From: Parietaria judaica
Lineage: Eukaryota > Streptophyta > Magnoliopsida > Rosales > Urticaceae
Direction: 5' to 3'
NCBI GenBank assembly: GCA_954871525.1
Contig: OX940864.1
Coordinates: 4,334,001 to 4,398,000, forward strand
DNA length: 64,000 nt
Shown piece after piece: positions 45,279 to 58,100 of the stretch. A program made the translations under genes and the position numbers. A model generated the notes under the pieces. The model saw only the letters and a program-made list of their open reading frames with translations. It did not search any database and was not told the DNA's origin. Within the stretch, counting starts at the first letter, position 1. Every line of letters starts with the position of its first letter.

Positions 45279-45762
45279 CTGCGGATTTCACGAAAAAAGA
45301 TTGGTCAGTTCCAGAGAGAGAGAGAGAATTAAATGAAAAAGATTTAATTTTTGGGTCAAAGTAACAAAATTAAATGATAACCTAATTAATGGGGGAAGTT
45401 TTCAACCAAAATTTTAGGATAATTTAATTTCGAAAATTAAAATATATAATAAATAATTGAATACAAAAATAAATAAATATAATTAAAATCAGGGCTAATA
45501 TGGTCTAAAATATTTTTTAAATGGGTATAAATGAATTGTTTGAAAGTATGGCAATTCCCTTAAACCTTGGGTGGTTTTTGAGCATTTCATGAGTTTTTCT
45601 TTTATTTAATAATAATCAATATTTAAAACTAATATTTCTAAATATTATTATTTCACATAATACTCATTGGTTTACGCACCTATTGGTTAACGGTGAACTC
45701 GTAAATCTAATTGGCACAATCAGTTATCAATTTTTAAAATCATGCATCTGGTATGTTCGTAC

Positions 45763-46802
45763 CAAGGTGTGAAATTTCGGGAAATTCAGTGCGAAATTCG
45801 AGCGAATTTTGTTTTTCGAGGGTTTGCGGTTCGAAAACCCTTTCGTTTCTCTTTCTTTTTACCAAATTTCGCGAAATCCCATGGGTATACCCCAAAACAT
45901 GTCGTTTTTCCATTTTCAGCACAAAAATCTCGAAAATACCCTCGAAATTCGGTAAAAATGATATTTTTGGTAGATTTCGGCAAAAATACCAATTAAACTT
46001 TCGGCAAAAATAATTATACACAAGAGCACCCCGCCCCGGCCGGTCGGACGGCGGCAGCGGCGCGTGCATGTGGTGGTGTAACATTTGTGTGAGTCCTCCC
46101 CCATCCACAAAATCCTATGACCCAAAGGGCCCAAGCCCTTGTCCCTAATATTTGGTATATAAACATCACTAAACTCTTGTCATCTATCAATGTGGGACTT
46201 TTTATTATTCATTCAACTAATATCACACCTTCACACTTAACATACACAAACACTTCACCTAATAATTTAACTTAATATTATACACTTCAAATAATATTAT
46301 ACACTTAGCATACATATTAACTTCACCTAACATACATATACGCTTAATATACATATTCATTTAATATTATACACTTCAACTAATATTAAATTTGTTAACA
46401 TACATATACAATTAACATGCATATTCACTTAATATTACACACTTAATTAACATACATATTAACTTCACATAATAATTTGACTTAATATTATACACTTCAA
46501 CTAATAAAGTGACTTAATATTATACATTTCACCTACATATTTAAGTTACAAATATCTTGTATTTATTAAATATATAGTTTTGAACTTATATAAATATCTT
46601 GCTTAAATACTCAAATATTTTTTACAGAATATCCGTCGAAAACCCCATCGGCATGCGGTATGCCCATGCGAAAAGTGCGGTATATGCGGCATGCGGTATT
46701 TCTTTTTTTTACGATTTTTCCATCGGCATACCCATCGGCAAGCGATATCTCCGTAAAACGAAAAATGCGAAACGAAATCGGCAAGCGATATTTAAAACCT
46801 TG
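45763..46802. mobile_element. hAT-type non-autonomous element with 8-bp duplication GTTCGTAC
   Basis: Starts CAAGGTGTG and ends AAAACCTTG. The exact 8-mer GTTCGTAC flanks it (45755-45762 and 46803-46810). The right part has CATCGGCAAGCGATAT-type repeats shared with the elements at 25056 and 62598. The centre holds a GC-rich patch (about 46025-46110) and a TATATAAACATCACT / AATGTGGGAC stretch that look foreign to the element. Several TTAATATTATACACTTCA units repeat at 46270-46530. No transposase. Confidence 0.85.
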
Positions 46803-47049
46803 GTTCGTACACAAATACCCGTAAACAAATAGTCGTATGTCGATTCTTCATCAAATCAGCGGTCCAGATCGCCTCAAGTTAACCAACGCGTGTCCTGAGA
46901 TGAGAGCTTCAATCTCTGAAGCTGTACGGGTTGTTGTCATACAGTTGAAGAATCATGAATAATCAGATTGTATATATATGTGTAGGCAGATATATAAATT
47001 TTATATAGATGTGTATATATATCAATTCATTCATTCATTAGATACACAG

Positions 47050-47262
47050 GTAGTTAGCTCTATCATTCAGCGATTGCTTTAACCATATATTCTACGCCAC
47101 ATTTGCACCAATTAAAAAGAACTAACAAATCTAACCTAATCAAATCAAATCAAATCGAACAAATCTTTATAACATCCTCGCTGTACATTCATCTTCTATC
47201 TATTCATAGTAATACGTAGGAACAATTGCACACCGGACAGACAATACCATAAAAAATATTAT
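47050..47262 (+). promoter_or_regulatory. Distal WSD-D promoter block, separated from its gene by transposons
   Basis: It shares ordered blocks with the region just upstream of WSD-C: CTCTATCAT, CCACATTTGCAC, AACAAATCT, AAATCGAA and ATTGCACA..GGACAGACAATACCATA. The next gene downstream on this strand is WSD-D, now 7.5 kb away because of the foldback MITE and the 6.9-kb copia. I infer that this block once lay a few hundred bases from the WSD-D start. Confidence 0.55.
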
Positions 47263-47606
47263 CCTATATTAAAAAAGTTTTATACACACACACACATATA
47301 TATATATATATAATATACCTATTTGGCTCCTTAATTAAGAGGGGTTTCTGAAGATGACACATTTGTTAGAGAAAATAACGGCAATGCCCCTCGATTATAG
47401 ATTTGCTATGGAGATAGCCCCGCGTTTAGAGAAATAGCGGCAATGTGGCCCTTTAATATGACTCGGTTCCGTTAAAAGGGTGTAAGAAATTGATGGGAAG
47501 TTTCAAAAATAATGAAAAGTTAGATATTATAATACCAAACATACTGCATCTATTTTGTAAAACTTATTTTCCATGATCTATTTTTAGCATATCTTAACGT
47601 AGTCGA

Positions 47607-48258
47607 TGTTGGGAGAAAGCGCAACGCAACGGAATCTCAATATCTCCCAATAACCGCTGAAATATGAAGGCGATAATAATCGAAACACAACCACGAACAC
47701 GAGACAATTTTAGCGTGGAAAAACCCCCAAAACGGAGTAAAAAACCACGGGACCCGTAGGCCGCTTAAAATCCACTATAATCAAGAGTGAGGTACAAACG
47801 AAGTCTTCCCTAGATAAAACTAGAGGCATACATCATCATCATCAAGATCGAACACCAATCTCGGATTACAACATACAAGCAAGAGAAGAATTTGTGAAAA
47901 ACGTTCTCACAAAACATCCTCTGGTTTCCACTCTTCAGACCGACCTAGAAACTTCCAAACCACATCTCCACCATTCAGAACATACCTCTATGTCTTAGGA
48001 ACGTTCTGTCCAAAAATCACGACGATCCAACGGTGAACGAGTGCGCAATGACGATTTTCCTGAGGGTCGACGAAACTGGGCGGAAACCGTGAATTTACTC
48101 TCTTTCTCTTTCTCTTGTTTACTCTCACTCCTTCACTCTTGTATTTCTTCATCTCATCTAAGTCATTTATGACCTAGGCTTCATGGGCCGGGTACATGAA
48201 TCAATGGGTCAAAAATAACCCACATTGTTGGGCCTCCAAATAGGAGGGATACCCAACA
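47607..48258 (-). repeat. 3' LTR of the young copia
   Basis: TGTTGGGAGAAAGCG ... GGATACCCAACA on the plus strand. 652 bp, about five mismatches to its partner. Confidence 0.95.
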
Positions 48259-48273
48259 AACTCCCCCGACCGA

Positions 48274-49500
48274 CTAGTTGGAGGGCAATGTCAACCCGGC
48301 AACCGAGCGACAAAACTCAAACTTCCCTCTCGGCAAAACCTTTGTCAACATATCGGAACCATTGTCATCGGTGTGAATCTTCTCGAGCTCCATCAACTTA
48401 GAATCCAATGCGTCACGGATCCAATGATAACGAACATCAATGTGCTTCGACCTTGAGTGAAACGAGGAGTTCTTCGCTAAATGAATGGCACTTTGATTAT
48501 CACAAAACAAGACATATTTTTCTTGTTTGACTCCAAGCTCCATTGTAAATTTCCTCAACCACAACAAATCTTTCGCCGCTTCAACGGCGGCAATGAACTC
48601 GGCCTCGGTAGTAGAGAGTGCAACACACTTTTGCAACTTCGATTGCCATGCCACGGCGCCCCCGGCAAAAGTCACCATATGCCCCGAAGTAGATTTTCGA
48701 TCATCCAAGCTTCCGGCTAGATCCGAATCCGTATAACCAACTAACGTAGGCTTCTCGCATCCCAAAGCTAGTCTCAAATTCGAAGTCCCCCGGAGATATC
48801 TCATAACCCACTTCACGGCCTCCCAATGATGTCTTCCCGGATTTGAGAGATAACGACTCACCATTCCCACGGCGTGGGCAATATCCGGCCTCGTACAAAC
48901 CATGGCGTACATCAAACTACCAACCGCCGACGAGTATGGAACGTTCTTCATACTTGACTTTTCACCATCGGTAGATGGACATTGTTGGTGGCTAAGCTTG
49001 AAATGAGAAGCAAGCGGAATGCTCACCGCTTTTGCTTCATCCATCTTGAAACGCCGAAGAACTTTCTCGATGTATGATTCTTGAGACAAGTACAACTTCC
49101 TCGCCTCTCGATGACGAAACATCTCAATTCCAAGGATCTTTTTCGCTTGTCCCAAATCCTTCATCGCAAAAGACTCACTCAAAGTCTTCTTTAACTCTTC
49201 AATCCGAGCAATGTTCTTTCCGACAATAAGCATATCGTCAACATAGAGCAAAAGGATAATGAAATCACCATCGGAGAAATTGCGCACAAACACACAATGA
49301 TCGGCATTTGTCATCTTGTAGCCATGTTTAACCATCACCGAGTTAAACTTTTTGTACCATTGTCGTGGTGCTTGTTTCAAACCGTAAAGACTCTTTACCA
49401 ATTTGCAAACATAGTCTTCTTTACCATTTTCTCGAAAACCCTCCGGTTGCTCCATGTAAATCTCTTCATGTAAATCACCGTGAAGAAAAGCCGTCTTCAC
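48274..49500 (-). pseudogene. copia RT C-terminal part and RNase H, separated from the main ORF
   Basis: Open for 408 codons. It repeats the RT segment from [10 protein letters not shown] through YVDD and, unlike the other copies, continues into RNase H: YTDSDLAGSLDDRKSTSGH, TTEAEFIAAVEAAKDLLWL, LFCDNQSAIHLAKN, SKHIDVRYHWIRD, and a normal C-terminus before the polypurine tract. It lacks its own start (opens with a GTG within RT) and can only be reached by reading through the repeats. The frame itself is undamaged. Confidence 0.85.
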
Positions 49501-51050
49501 GTCCTATAACCAACTAACGTAGGCTTCTCGCATCCCAAAGCTAGTCTCAAATTCGAAGTCCCCCGGAGATATCTCATAACCCACTTCACGGCCTCCCAAT
49601 GATGTCTTCCCGGATTTGAGAGATAACGACTCACCATTCCCACGGCGTGGGCAATATCCGGCCTCGTACAAACCATGGCGTACATCAAACTACCAACCGC
49701 CGACGAGTATGGAACGTTCTTCATACTTGACTTTTCACCATCGGTAGATGGACATTGTTGGTGGCTAAGCTTGAAATGAGAAGCAAGCGGAATGCTCACC
49801 GCTTTTGCTTCATCCATCTTGAAACGCCGAAGAACTTTCTCGATGTATGATTCTTGAGACAAGTACAACTTCCTCGCCTCTCGATGACGAAACATCTCAA
49901 TTCCAAGGATCTTTTTCGCTTGTCCCAAATCCTTCATCGCAAAAGACTCACTCAAAGTCTTCTTTAACTCTTCAATCCGAGCAATGTTCTTTCCGACAAT
50001 AAGCATATCGTCAACATAGAGCAAAAGGATAATGAAATCACCATCGGAGAAATTGCGCACAAACACACAATGATCGGCATTTGTCATCTTGTAGCCATGT
50101 TTAACCATCACCGAGTTAAACTTTTTGTACCATTGTCGTGGTGCTTGTTTCAAACCGTAAAGACTCTTTACCAATTTGCAAACATAGTCTTCTTTACCAT
50201 TTTCTCGAAAACCCTCCGGTTGCTCCATGTAAATCTCTTCATGTAAATCACCGTGAAGAAAAGCCGTCTTCACGTCCTATAACCAACTAACGTAGGCTTC
50301 TCGCATCCCAAAGCTAGTCTCAAATTCGAAGTCCCCCGGAGATATCTCATAACCCACTTCACGGCCTCCCAATGATGTCTTCCCGGATTTGAGAGATAAC
50401 GACTCACCATTCCCACGGCGTGGGCAATATCCGGCCTCGTACAAACCATGGCGTACATCAAACTACCAACCGCCGACGAGTATGGAACGTTCTTCATACT
50501 TGACTTTTCACCATCGGTAGATGGACATTGTTGGTGGCTAAGCTTGAAATGAGAAGCAAGCGGAATGCTCACCGCTTTTGCTTCATCCATCTTGAAACGC
50601 CGAAGAACTTTCTCGATGTATGATTCTTGAGACAAGTACAACTTCCTCGCCTCTCGATGACGAAACATCTCAATTCCAAGGATCTTTTTCGCTTGTCCCA
50701 AATCCTTCATCGCAAAAGACTCACTCAAAGTCTTCTTTAACTCTTCAATCCGAGCAATGTTCTTTCCGACAATAAGCATATCGTCAACATAGAGCAAAAG
50801 GATAATGAAATCACCATCGGAGAAATTGCGCACAAACACACAATGATCGGCATTTGTCATCTTGTAGCCATGTTTAACCATCACCGAGTTAAACTTTTTG
50901 TACCATTGTCGTGGTGCTTGTTTCAAACCGTAAAGACTCTTTACCAATTTGCAAACATAGTCTTCTTTACCATTTTCTCGAAAACCCTCCGGTTGCTCCA
51001 TGTAAATCTCTTCATGTAAATCACCGTGAAGAAAAGCCGTCTTCACGTCC
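48732..51050 (-). repeat. Three perfect tandem copies of a 773-bp RT/RNase H segment
   Basis: Copies at 48732-49504, 49505-50277 and 50278-51050 read as identical. Both junctions are the same (CACGTCC/TATAACCAAC). 773 is not a multiple of three, so each junction shifts frame and gives a stop after GYRT. The unit runs from the DVKTAF motif of RT to the TDSD entry of RNase H. Confidence 0.95.
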
Positions 51051-53836
51051 ATTTGCTCAACTTCCAAATCAAGGCTAGCGGCTAGCCCAAGAACTACCCG
51101 AATGGATTGCATCTTCACCACGGGAGCAAAAATCTCGCTAAAGTCAATGCCTTTTCTTTGACTAAAGCCCTTTACCACCAAGCGAGCCTTGAACCGTTTT
51201 TGCAAAGTGCTTTCGTCTTGCTTCACACGATAAATCCATCGATTCTTTAACACCTTTTTACCCTTTGGTAACTTCACCAATTCAAAAGTGTTATTCTCAC
51301 GAAGCGATTGCATCTCATCTTCCATGGCATCCATCCACTCCTTTTTGTTTTCGTCATCCAAAGCTTCTTCAAAGCTTTTGGGTTCTCCGTCATCGGTGAG
51401 AAAGACATATTCGTTCGAGGGGTATCGAACGGAAGGATGTCTAACACGAGTGGACCGCCTCAACTCATTAGAAGGTTGCTCACTTTCATCTTCACGGCTA
51501 ACCTCATTTTCAACATCAACAAAATCATTAGGATTTAAATGATTAACATGTAAATCCATACCTTGATTTTCAATTTGCACATCTTCGACAACGGTCGGGG
51601 TGGGAGCTAGATTAGTTGGTTCCGCATCAACTAATTCGTCGTCTTCAAAGGTTGGAACTTCTTTCTCAACTTTGTCGATATCTTCAATGGTGTAATCTTC
51701 CATGAATACAACATCACGACTACGAACAAGCTTTCTTGAAACCGGATCAAAGAAACGATATCCAAACTCATCGAGCCCATAACCAACGAATATACATTTC
51801 TTGGTCTTGTCATCCAACTTCGACCGCTCATCCTTCGGAACGTGCACATATGCCATGCACCCAAACACTCGAAGATGGTCGTACGTGACATCTTTACCAC
51901 TCCAAACACGGCTCGGAACATCAAACTTCAAAGGCACACAAGGTGTGAGATTTAGCACATGTACAACCGTACTCAATGCTTCGCCCCAAAAATACTTCGG
52001 CAACTTTGATTGAGAAAGCAAGCATCTCATTCTTTCAACCAAAGTTCTATTAATTCTTTCGGCCAACCCATTCAATTGCGGTGTCTTCGGAGGAGACTTT
52101 TGGTGACGTATACCTTGCTCTCGGCAATATTCATCGAAAGGACCGATGTATTCTCCCCCGTTATCCGTTCGGACGCACTTGAGCTTTTTCCCCGTTTCTC
52201 GTTCAACCGACGCTTGAAACGACTTGAAGGTATCTAACACTTGATCTTTTGTCTTCAAGGTGTAAGCCCAAACTTTCCGAGAGTAATCGTCGATAAAAGT
52301 CACAAAGTAATAAGCACCGCCAAGGGACCGTGTCTTCATCGGCCCACAAACATCGGAATGTACCAAGTCTAACACTTGTGACTTTCTCTTTGGTTCAAAA
52401 GACCGAAACGATACGCGCCTTTGCTTTCCCGCCAAACAATGCGAGCATCTCTTCAACTTTGCGTTGGAAACTCCAAATAGTGCATTCTTCTTCACCAAGA
52501 TTCTCAAACCTTTCTCACTCATGTGACCCAAACGTTTGTGCCATAGTTCGGAAGAACTTTCATCCTCGCAAGTGTTGACGTAGCATTTAGAACTCCCAAA
52601 TTGCGCGACATACAAATTTGAGCGTCTTTTTCCTCTTGCAATCACCATTGAGCCTTTCTTTAGCTTCCATTCATTTTCCACGAAAGAGTTGCCATAACCT
52701 TCATCATCCAATTTTGAAACCGACAAGAGATTGAACCGAAGGTCCGGAACATGCTTCACATCTTTGAGAACTAGAGAAGTGCCATTACTAGTTTCAACAC
52801 ATACATCTCCAATTCCAATAACTTTTGAGTATCCCTTGTTACCCATGCCGACAATACCAAAATCACCGGCCTTATAAGTGGAGTAAATATCGCGTCGTGA
52901 AGTCCCGTGCGAAGAAGCACCACTATCAACCACCCAACTCGTCTCATCGCGAGATAAATTGACACTTTCTTCATAATCATCACAAACGACAAAGAAATCA
53001 TCAACAATAGCAACATTTTCATTATTGTTACCTTCTTTCTTGACATCGTTGTTGTTGTGGTTGATCTTCTTTCCCTTGCCTTCATTTCTCAACTTCCGGC
53101 AATACTTTCTAATGTGGCCTTTCAAGCCACAATGATGGCACTCAACATTAGCCCATCTATTTGAACCTCCACGCGACGCTCCTCGTGATGCACCACGGTT
53201 ATTTGAACCCCGTGCATGATTTCTCCCCCTCGACTCGGTAACCAATACCTCGGAATGTGAAGAGGAGCCTTGAGACTTTCTTCTCATATCTTCATTCAAA
53301 ATGCTACTCTTAGCCAAATCCATTGACATAATACCATCCGGAGCGGAATTAGACAACGACATCCTAAACGTCTCCCACGAGTTCGGCAAAGTACCAAGAA
53401 GCCACAAACCTTGAATTTCATCATCCAATCTAAGATTCATCGTCGCCATTTGGTTCATAATTCCTTGGAAGTTATTCAAGTGATCGGTTATTGGCGTACC
53501 GTCATGATACTTCAAGGCTATCATTTGCTTGAGCAAGAACATCTTGTTATTCCCGGTCTTCCGTGCATAAAGCTCCTCAAGCTTCCTCCAAAGGATGTTA
53601 GCACGAGTTTCACTAACCACATGGTTCCGAACATTGTCCTCCACCCATTGTCGAATGTACCCACAAACTTGTCGATGCAACAAATTCCATTCTTCATCAC
53701 TTTTTCCTTCGGGTTTCTCGGTAGAGAAAACCGGCAAGTGGAAATTCTTGACAAAGAGCAAGTCTTCCATTTTCCCTTTCCAAACATTGTAATTGGAACC
53801 GTTCAAACTCTCCATTCGTGACGTGTTCGCCTCCAT
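50270..53836 (-). CDS. copia Gag-Pol polyprotein, truncated by frameshift at the repeat junction
   Basis: A 1188-codon frame from ATG 53836. Domains by residue: UBN2-type Gag about 10-190; zinc knuckle [14 protein letters not shown] 233-246; protease with DSGASSH at 304-310; GAG-pre-integrase HHCC zinc region about 432-468; integrase core with Asp about 495, TDNGGE Asp about 558 and Glu about 593; RVT_2 from about 834, with [10 protein letters not shown] at about 931 and catalytic YVDD at 1016-1019. It ends LVGYRT and a stop because the next 773-bp copy is not a multiple of three, so RNase H is lost. Such polyproteins self-cleave into particle, protease, integrase and polymerase. It resembles the Tnt1 group. 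Gag-to-integrase appear intact. Confidence 0.93.
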   Translation of the reverse strand: MEANTSRMESLNGSNYNVWKGKMEDLLFVKNFHLPVFSTEKPEGKSDEEWNLLHRQVCGYIRQWVEDNVRNHVVSETRANILWRKLEELYARKTGNNKMFLLKQMIALKYHDGTPITDHLNNFQGIMNQMATMNLRLDDEIQGLWLLGTLPNSWETFRMSLSNSAPDGIMSMDLAKSSILNEDMRRKSQGSSSHSEVLVTESRGRNHARGSNNRGASRGASRGGSNRWANVECHHCGLKGHIRKYCRKLRNEGKGKKINHNNNDVKKEGNNNENVAIVDDFFVVCDDYEESVNLSRDETSWVVDSGASSHGTSRRDIYSTYKAGDFGIVGMGNKGYSKVIGIGDVCVETSNGTSLVLKDVKHVPDLRFNLLSVSKLDDEGYGNSFVENEWKLKKGSMVIARGKRRSNLYVAQFGSSKCYVNTCEDESSSELWHKRLGHMSEKGLRILVKKNALFGVSNAKLKRCSHCLAGKQRRVSFRSFEPKRKSQVLDLVHSDVCGPMKTRSLGGAYYFVTFIDDYSRKVWAYTLKTKDQVLDTFKSFQASVERETGKKLKCVRTDNGGEYIGPFDEYCREQGIRHQKSPPKTPQLNGLAERINRTLVERMRCLLSQSKLPKYFWGEALSTVVHVLNLTPCVPLKFDVPSRVWSGKDVTYDHLRVFGCMAYVHVPKDERSKLDDKTKKCIFVGYGLDEFGYRFFDPVSRKLVRSRDVVFMEDYTIEDIDKVEKEVPTFEDDELVDAEPTNLAPTPTVVEDVQIENQGMDLHVNHLNPNDFVDVENEVSREDESEQPSNELRRSTRVRHPSVRYPSNEYVFLTDDGEPKSFEEALDDENKKEWMDAMEDEMQSLRENNTFELVKLPKGKKVLKNRWIYRVKQDESTLQKRFKARLVVKGFSQRKGIDFSEIFAPVVKMQSIRVVLGLAASLDLEVEQMDVKTAFLHGDLHEEIYMEQPEGFRENGKEDYVCKLVKSLYGLKQAPRQWYKKFNSVMVKHGYKMTNADHCVFVRNFSDGDFIILLLYVDDMLIVGKNIARIEELKKTLSESFAMKDLGQAKKILGIEMFRHREARKLYLSQESYIEKVLRRFKMDEAKAVSIPLASHFKLSHQQCPSTDGEKSSMKNVPYSSAVGSLMYAMVCTRPDIAHAVGMVSRYLSNPGRHHWEAVKWVMRYLRGTSNLRLALGCEKPTLVGYRT

Positions 53837-53858
53837 AGTCGCACAAAATCAAACCACG

Positions 53859-53870
53859 GCTCTGATACCA
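53859..53870 (-). promoter_or_regulatory. tRNA-Met primer binding site of the young copia
   Basis: TGGTATCAGAGC on the minus strand directly inside the 5' LTR. Identical to the site of the gag-only copia at 34518-34507. Confidence 0.9.
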
Positions 53871-53873
53871 CTT

Positions 53874-54525
53874 TGTTGGGAGAAAGCGCAACGCAACGGA
53901 ATCTCAATATCTCCCAATAACCGCTGAAATATGAAGGCGATAATAATCGAAACACAACCACGAACACGAGACAATTTTAGCGTGGAAAAACCCCCAAAAC
54001 GGAGTAAAAAACCACGGGACCCGTAGGCCGCTTAAAATCCACTATAATCAAGAGTGAGGTACAAACGAAGTCTTCCCTAGATAAAACTAGAGGCATACAT
54101 CATCATCATCAAGATCGAACACCAATCTCGGATTACAACATACAAGCAAGAGAAGAATTTGTGAAAAACGTTCTCACAAAACATCCTCTGGTTTCCACTC
54201 TTCAGACCGACCTAGAAACTTCCAAACCACATCTCCACCGTTCTGAACGTACCTCTATGTCTTAGGAACGTTCTGTCCAAAAATCACGACGATCCAACGG
54301 TGAACGAGTGCGCAATGATGATTTTCCTGAGGGTCGACGAAACTGGGCGGAAACCGCGAATTTACTCTCTTTCTCTTTCTCTTGTTTACTCTCACTCCTT
54401 CACTCTTGTATTTCTTCATCTCATCTAAGTCATTTATGACCTAGGCTTCATGGGCCGGGTACATGAATCAATGGGTCAAAAATAACCCACATTGTTGGGC
54501 CTCCAAATAGGAGGGATACCCAACA
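53874..54525 (-). repeat. 5' LTR of the young copia
   Basis: 652 bp with TGTTGGG / CCCAACA ends. It is separated by three bases from the initiator-Met primer site at 53870-53859. Confidence 0.95.
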
Positions 54526-54649
54526 GTCGACCCATTAATTTCCGCACAAAATACATAACAGGAGGGTCATTGCCGCTATTTCTCAAACGGAGGGGGTCAT
54601 TTCCTTACATCCCTTTTAATCGAGGGGCCAACCTGCGGTCAATTACTAT

Positions 54650-54816
54650 ATGATATTATTTAAAAAAAAAAAAATTAATATGTTCCTCACGTGCAAACAT
54701 CATCATTTTTAAGCTAATTAAATATGTACTCTCACTTATATATGAACCCTAAAAAGGTTCACAACATACAGTCAGAAACACAGTCTCTCTTTAAACTGCA
54801 AACAAACTAGTCAGTG
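54650..54816 (+). promoter_or_regulatory. Proximal WSD-D promoter
   Basis: Contains a G-box core CACGTG (54688-54693) and a TATA-like CTCACTTATATATG (about 54731-54744), some 75-85 bp before the ATG. The CACTTATATAT core is also found at a similar place in WSD-C. G-boxes bind bZIP/bHLH factors; whether this one is used is unknown. Confidence 0.5.
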
Positions 54817-55135
54817 ATGGCCATCGACTCTGGTGCAAAAGAAGGTGCTAAGATGAGCATATTGAGAGAGGTCGTCGTGAGGCCTATCGAAACGACAATG
54901 AAAGACAAGTCGTTTGGTGGTGGTGATGATGATGAGATGATAGAGGAAGAAAACGGAGAGCCACTGAGCCCAGTTGGTCGTCTCTTCCACAAAGATGACT
55001 TCAATGTTCACATCTTATCAGTCATGGGCTTCAAGACCAAGATTGACCCTGCCATGGCCAAGGCTGACTTTCCTCATACTCTGCTCAAGCACCCTCGTTT
55101 CTCTAGCTTGTTGGTAAGTGAAAGTAAGGATATAG

Positions 55136-55177
<42 letters not shown>

Positions 55178-58100
55178 AGTGTTTGTGGTGTTTGTATGTT
55201 TGTATTATTTTGATCATACGTGTGTACATACAGCGGTGTATGCGTATCTATTTCATAGTCAAAGGGCCGTATAACCCGAAGTTGACTTTTATTTTTTTAT
55301 TTTTCAAATTATCTTTTATTTTTATTTACTCTAAATCGTACATATTATTAATTGGTTAATTGTCGTATTAGCATTCTTCTTAGCCTTCAAATTGTTAAGG
55401 CCATTTGATTATGAATTCTATTTTTTTTAGTTTAAAATTATCTTTTCAAGTGTTGTTTGGCGAAAACATGTGGAAATATTCTAACGTCACATAATGTATA
55501 TATAAAAAAAAAAAATGCCAATAATTTGATAAAAGAAAGGGAAAAAAAAAAAAGTAAGCACAAATATAATAAAGAACATGAACAAAATCACTTATATACG
55601 AAAAAGCTGTCACACAGCAAAAGCATTAACCACTTCTAAGAAAAAATATTAAAGGGATAAATCCATATTATATAAGATAAATATATATGAATGATCACAT
55701 TAAGTGATTATTTAAGTGACTCAATATTCTTGATCTAGGTTGCAGATCGACAAATTGGAAGCGAAATTACCATGAAATGGGTTAGAACAGAGGTGGATCT
55801 TGACAATCACATCATCGTCCCGGACATCGACATAGCACAAGTTTCCGGCGGTCCTGCAGACAAGTTCGTCGAAGATTACATCTACAACCTCACAAAAACC
55901 AGGCTCGATAGGAGAAAACCCCTATGGGAGTTCCACGTCCTCAACGTTGAAACCTCGATGTCCAAAAGCGTGGGGATCTTCATCTTTCACCACTGTCTCG
56001 GGGACGGAATATCTCTCATGTCTCTTTTGCTCGCTTGCACACGCAAAACCTCCGACCCCAATGCTTTACCGACTATTCCGACCGCGAAAACTACAGGGCA
56101 AGCTCCGAGTACTGCCAAACGAAGGCTCTTGAACGTCTTCTTAGGGTTTTGGTGGGGTTTTAAGATGTTTCGGAACACAGTTTCGGGTCTTTTGATGTTT
56201 GTTGCCACAGTTTTTTTTGCTTTAAAAGATAGTAAGACGCCCATTAATGGTCCTCCGAGTAGCAACCGCAACACTCCTCGGAGGGTAGTTTTCGGGTTTG
56301 TTAGTTTGGAAGATGTGAAATTGGTGAAGAACGCAATGAATACTGTAAGTTTTTTAATATGAAATTAAGGGTTTTTTTTTTTTTTTTTTGTAACTTTCGT
56401 ATCTTGTTAGATTAATTATATAAGTTATTTAGTGCAAATATACATGTTTTAGCTATAGACTTAATTGTCGAAATGTATGTTTTACTAATTAGAGGTTTTA
56501 ATTTTTTTAAAGGTTAAATCAAATATAGCCTATATATTTATTAAAACCGAAAGTGAATAATTATTTGTTTTTTGCAATTTTTAAATTTAGACTACAAAAT
56601 CTCAATAACCAATCTAACGATTGTCTCTGTTGCAGACCATAAATGATGTTGCTTTGGGAATCACACAAGCTGGCTTATCTAAATATTTAAATCGACGATA
56701 TGGTTAGTTTTGATTCGAACTACTTGTGTCTGATAAAGCTCTTGAGTTCTGACGACAAACTTATTATTTAACTTTTTATTTTTATTTTATAATAACATAG
56801 GTGTTGAGAAGAATAATAACAAAGGAGTTACGCAAAAAGAAAATAACCTCCCGAAGAGAATTCGCCTAAGGTCCATGTTGTTCATTAACATTAGACCATC
56901 ACCGGGACTTCAGGTCCGTTTTTTCTCTTAGTATTTAGAAAGTTCTTCGGTTATTCTTATACGCTGATTTTGTTTTGATAGTATTTACGAATGATTTGTA
57001 GATTTTCAATATGCATATTTATTTGACTTTGTGACCCAACTCCGTTCTCCTTTCTAGCTTCATGGTTCGACATATTTTTTATTGGATCTTTTAGGGTTTT
57101 GTGATAGATAGATGTAGGAGCTTTCCCCCATGGTATGAATCTTTTGGATTAAGGGTTTTATTGTAATTGGCGTTTTATTAAAAAAATAAAAATATACAAC
57201 TTAGCCGTCATTTGATCTCATAATAACACTTTCTCGATCATACATAGTTCATTTATTCTCCTCCATGGTTTTCTTCTGGAATTTTGTTTCTACATTTGAA
57301 ACCATTACGACTTATTTGCTAACTTGTGTCGTCTAAAAGTATAGTAATTATATGTATTTGAAAGGATTTAGCCGATATGATGGAGAAAGATACAAAAGCG
57401 AAATGGGGAAATTCTCTAGGGTTTGTTATTCTTCCCTTCACGATTGGCTTGAGAGATGATCCTCTTGACTACGTTCGTGAAGCCAAAGCTAATGTTGATC
57501 GTAAAAAGCATTCTCAAGAAGCACTCTGCATTTTCTTCATTGCCGAACTTATTTATAAGATTTTCGGTCTAAAGGTATGAATCTCAATCCAAATACTAAT
57601 TCCCTTTTAATTTCAATGTTTTGTGAATATAGAAGTTTTATCTATCTAAAAAAATATTGAGTAAAACCATGATGATGCACATACTATTAATTATAAATAC
57701 CTGATATTTCATCCTGGACAAATTTTAGAATATAATTAAAGAGATTTAGGTCCAAAAAATTAATATAGAGACCAACTTTTCAGCCAACAATAAATTCAAA
57801 AACCAACAAAAAAACAAAAAGTGCTGTGTTTTCAACAAATTGCCGGGAAGGAATTGAATGTCTTCTAAGGAAATATATGACGACACAAGTAAAGATCAGT
57901 TCAAGAAATTTTATATTCAAGCTTTCATTATATAAAATATGTTTGAACCTCTAGTTTTTTAAATATCATGTGCTACATATCAATAACTAAAACTCTCGTC
58001 TATAATATCTTAACATTAATTGAAAAATGCTAATTATACCCTATACTTCTTTTGAATGCCCATGATCATATGTACTTTTATATATAGATTTACTACAATT

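Larger units (their letters stand above)
47607..54525 (-). mobile_element. Young Ty1/copia (Tork/Tnt1-like) retrotransposon with triplicated pol segment
   Basis: Complete bounds: LTRs at 47607-48258 and 53874-54525 (652 bp each), exact 5-bp duplication GTCGA (47602-47606 and 54526-54530), primer site TGGTATCAGAGC on the minus strand (53870-53859), polypurine tract beside the 3' LTR (about 48268-48259). I count about five differences between LTRs, under one percent, so insertion is recent. Gag-PR-IN-RT is open for 1188 codons. A 773-bp segment covering RT and the start of RNase H then occurs three times in tandem, breaking the frame. It lies just upstream of WSD-D, transcribed in the opposite direction. 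Removing two of three copies would restore typical element layout in principle, so the duplication is the only obvious defect. Confidence 0.95.
47319..54640. mobile_element. Foldback MITE split by the young copia insertion
   Basis: Left part 47319-47606 and right part 54526-54640 contain mirrored TAGCGGCAATG / CATTGCCGCTATTTCTC and TTAAGAGGGG / CGAGGGGCC units. They are separated only by the copia and its GTCGA duplication. The MITE was therefore there first. Confidence 0.6.

Noticed and set aside
46025..46110. A coding exon in the GC-rich patch inside the hAT element
   Set aside because: The short frames on both strands show no domain and are cut by stops immediately outside the patch.
49497..50273. 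A separate 258-codon gene between the copia ORFs
   Set aside because: It is the middle copy of the 773-bp tandem repeat and has no independent start; its first codon is an internal GTG of RT.
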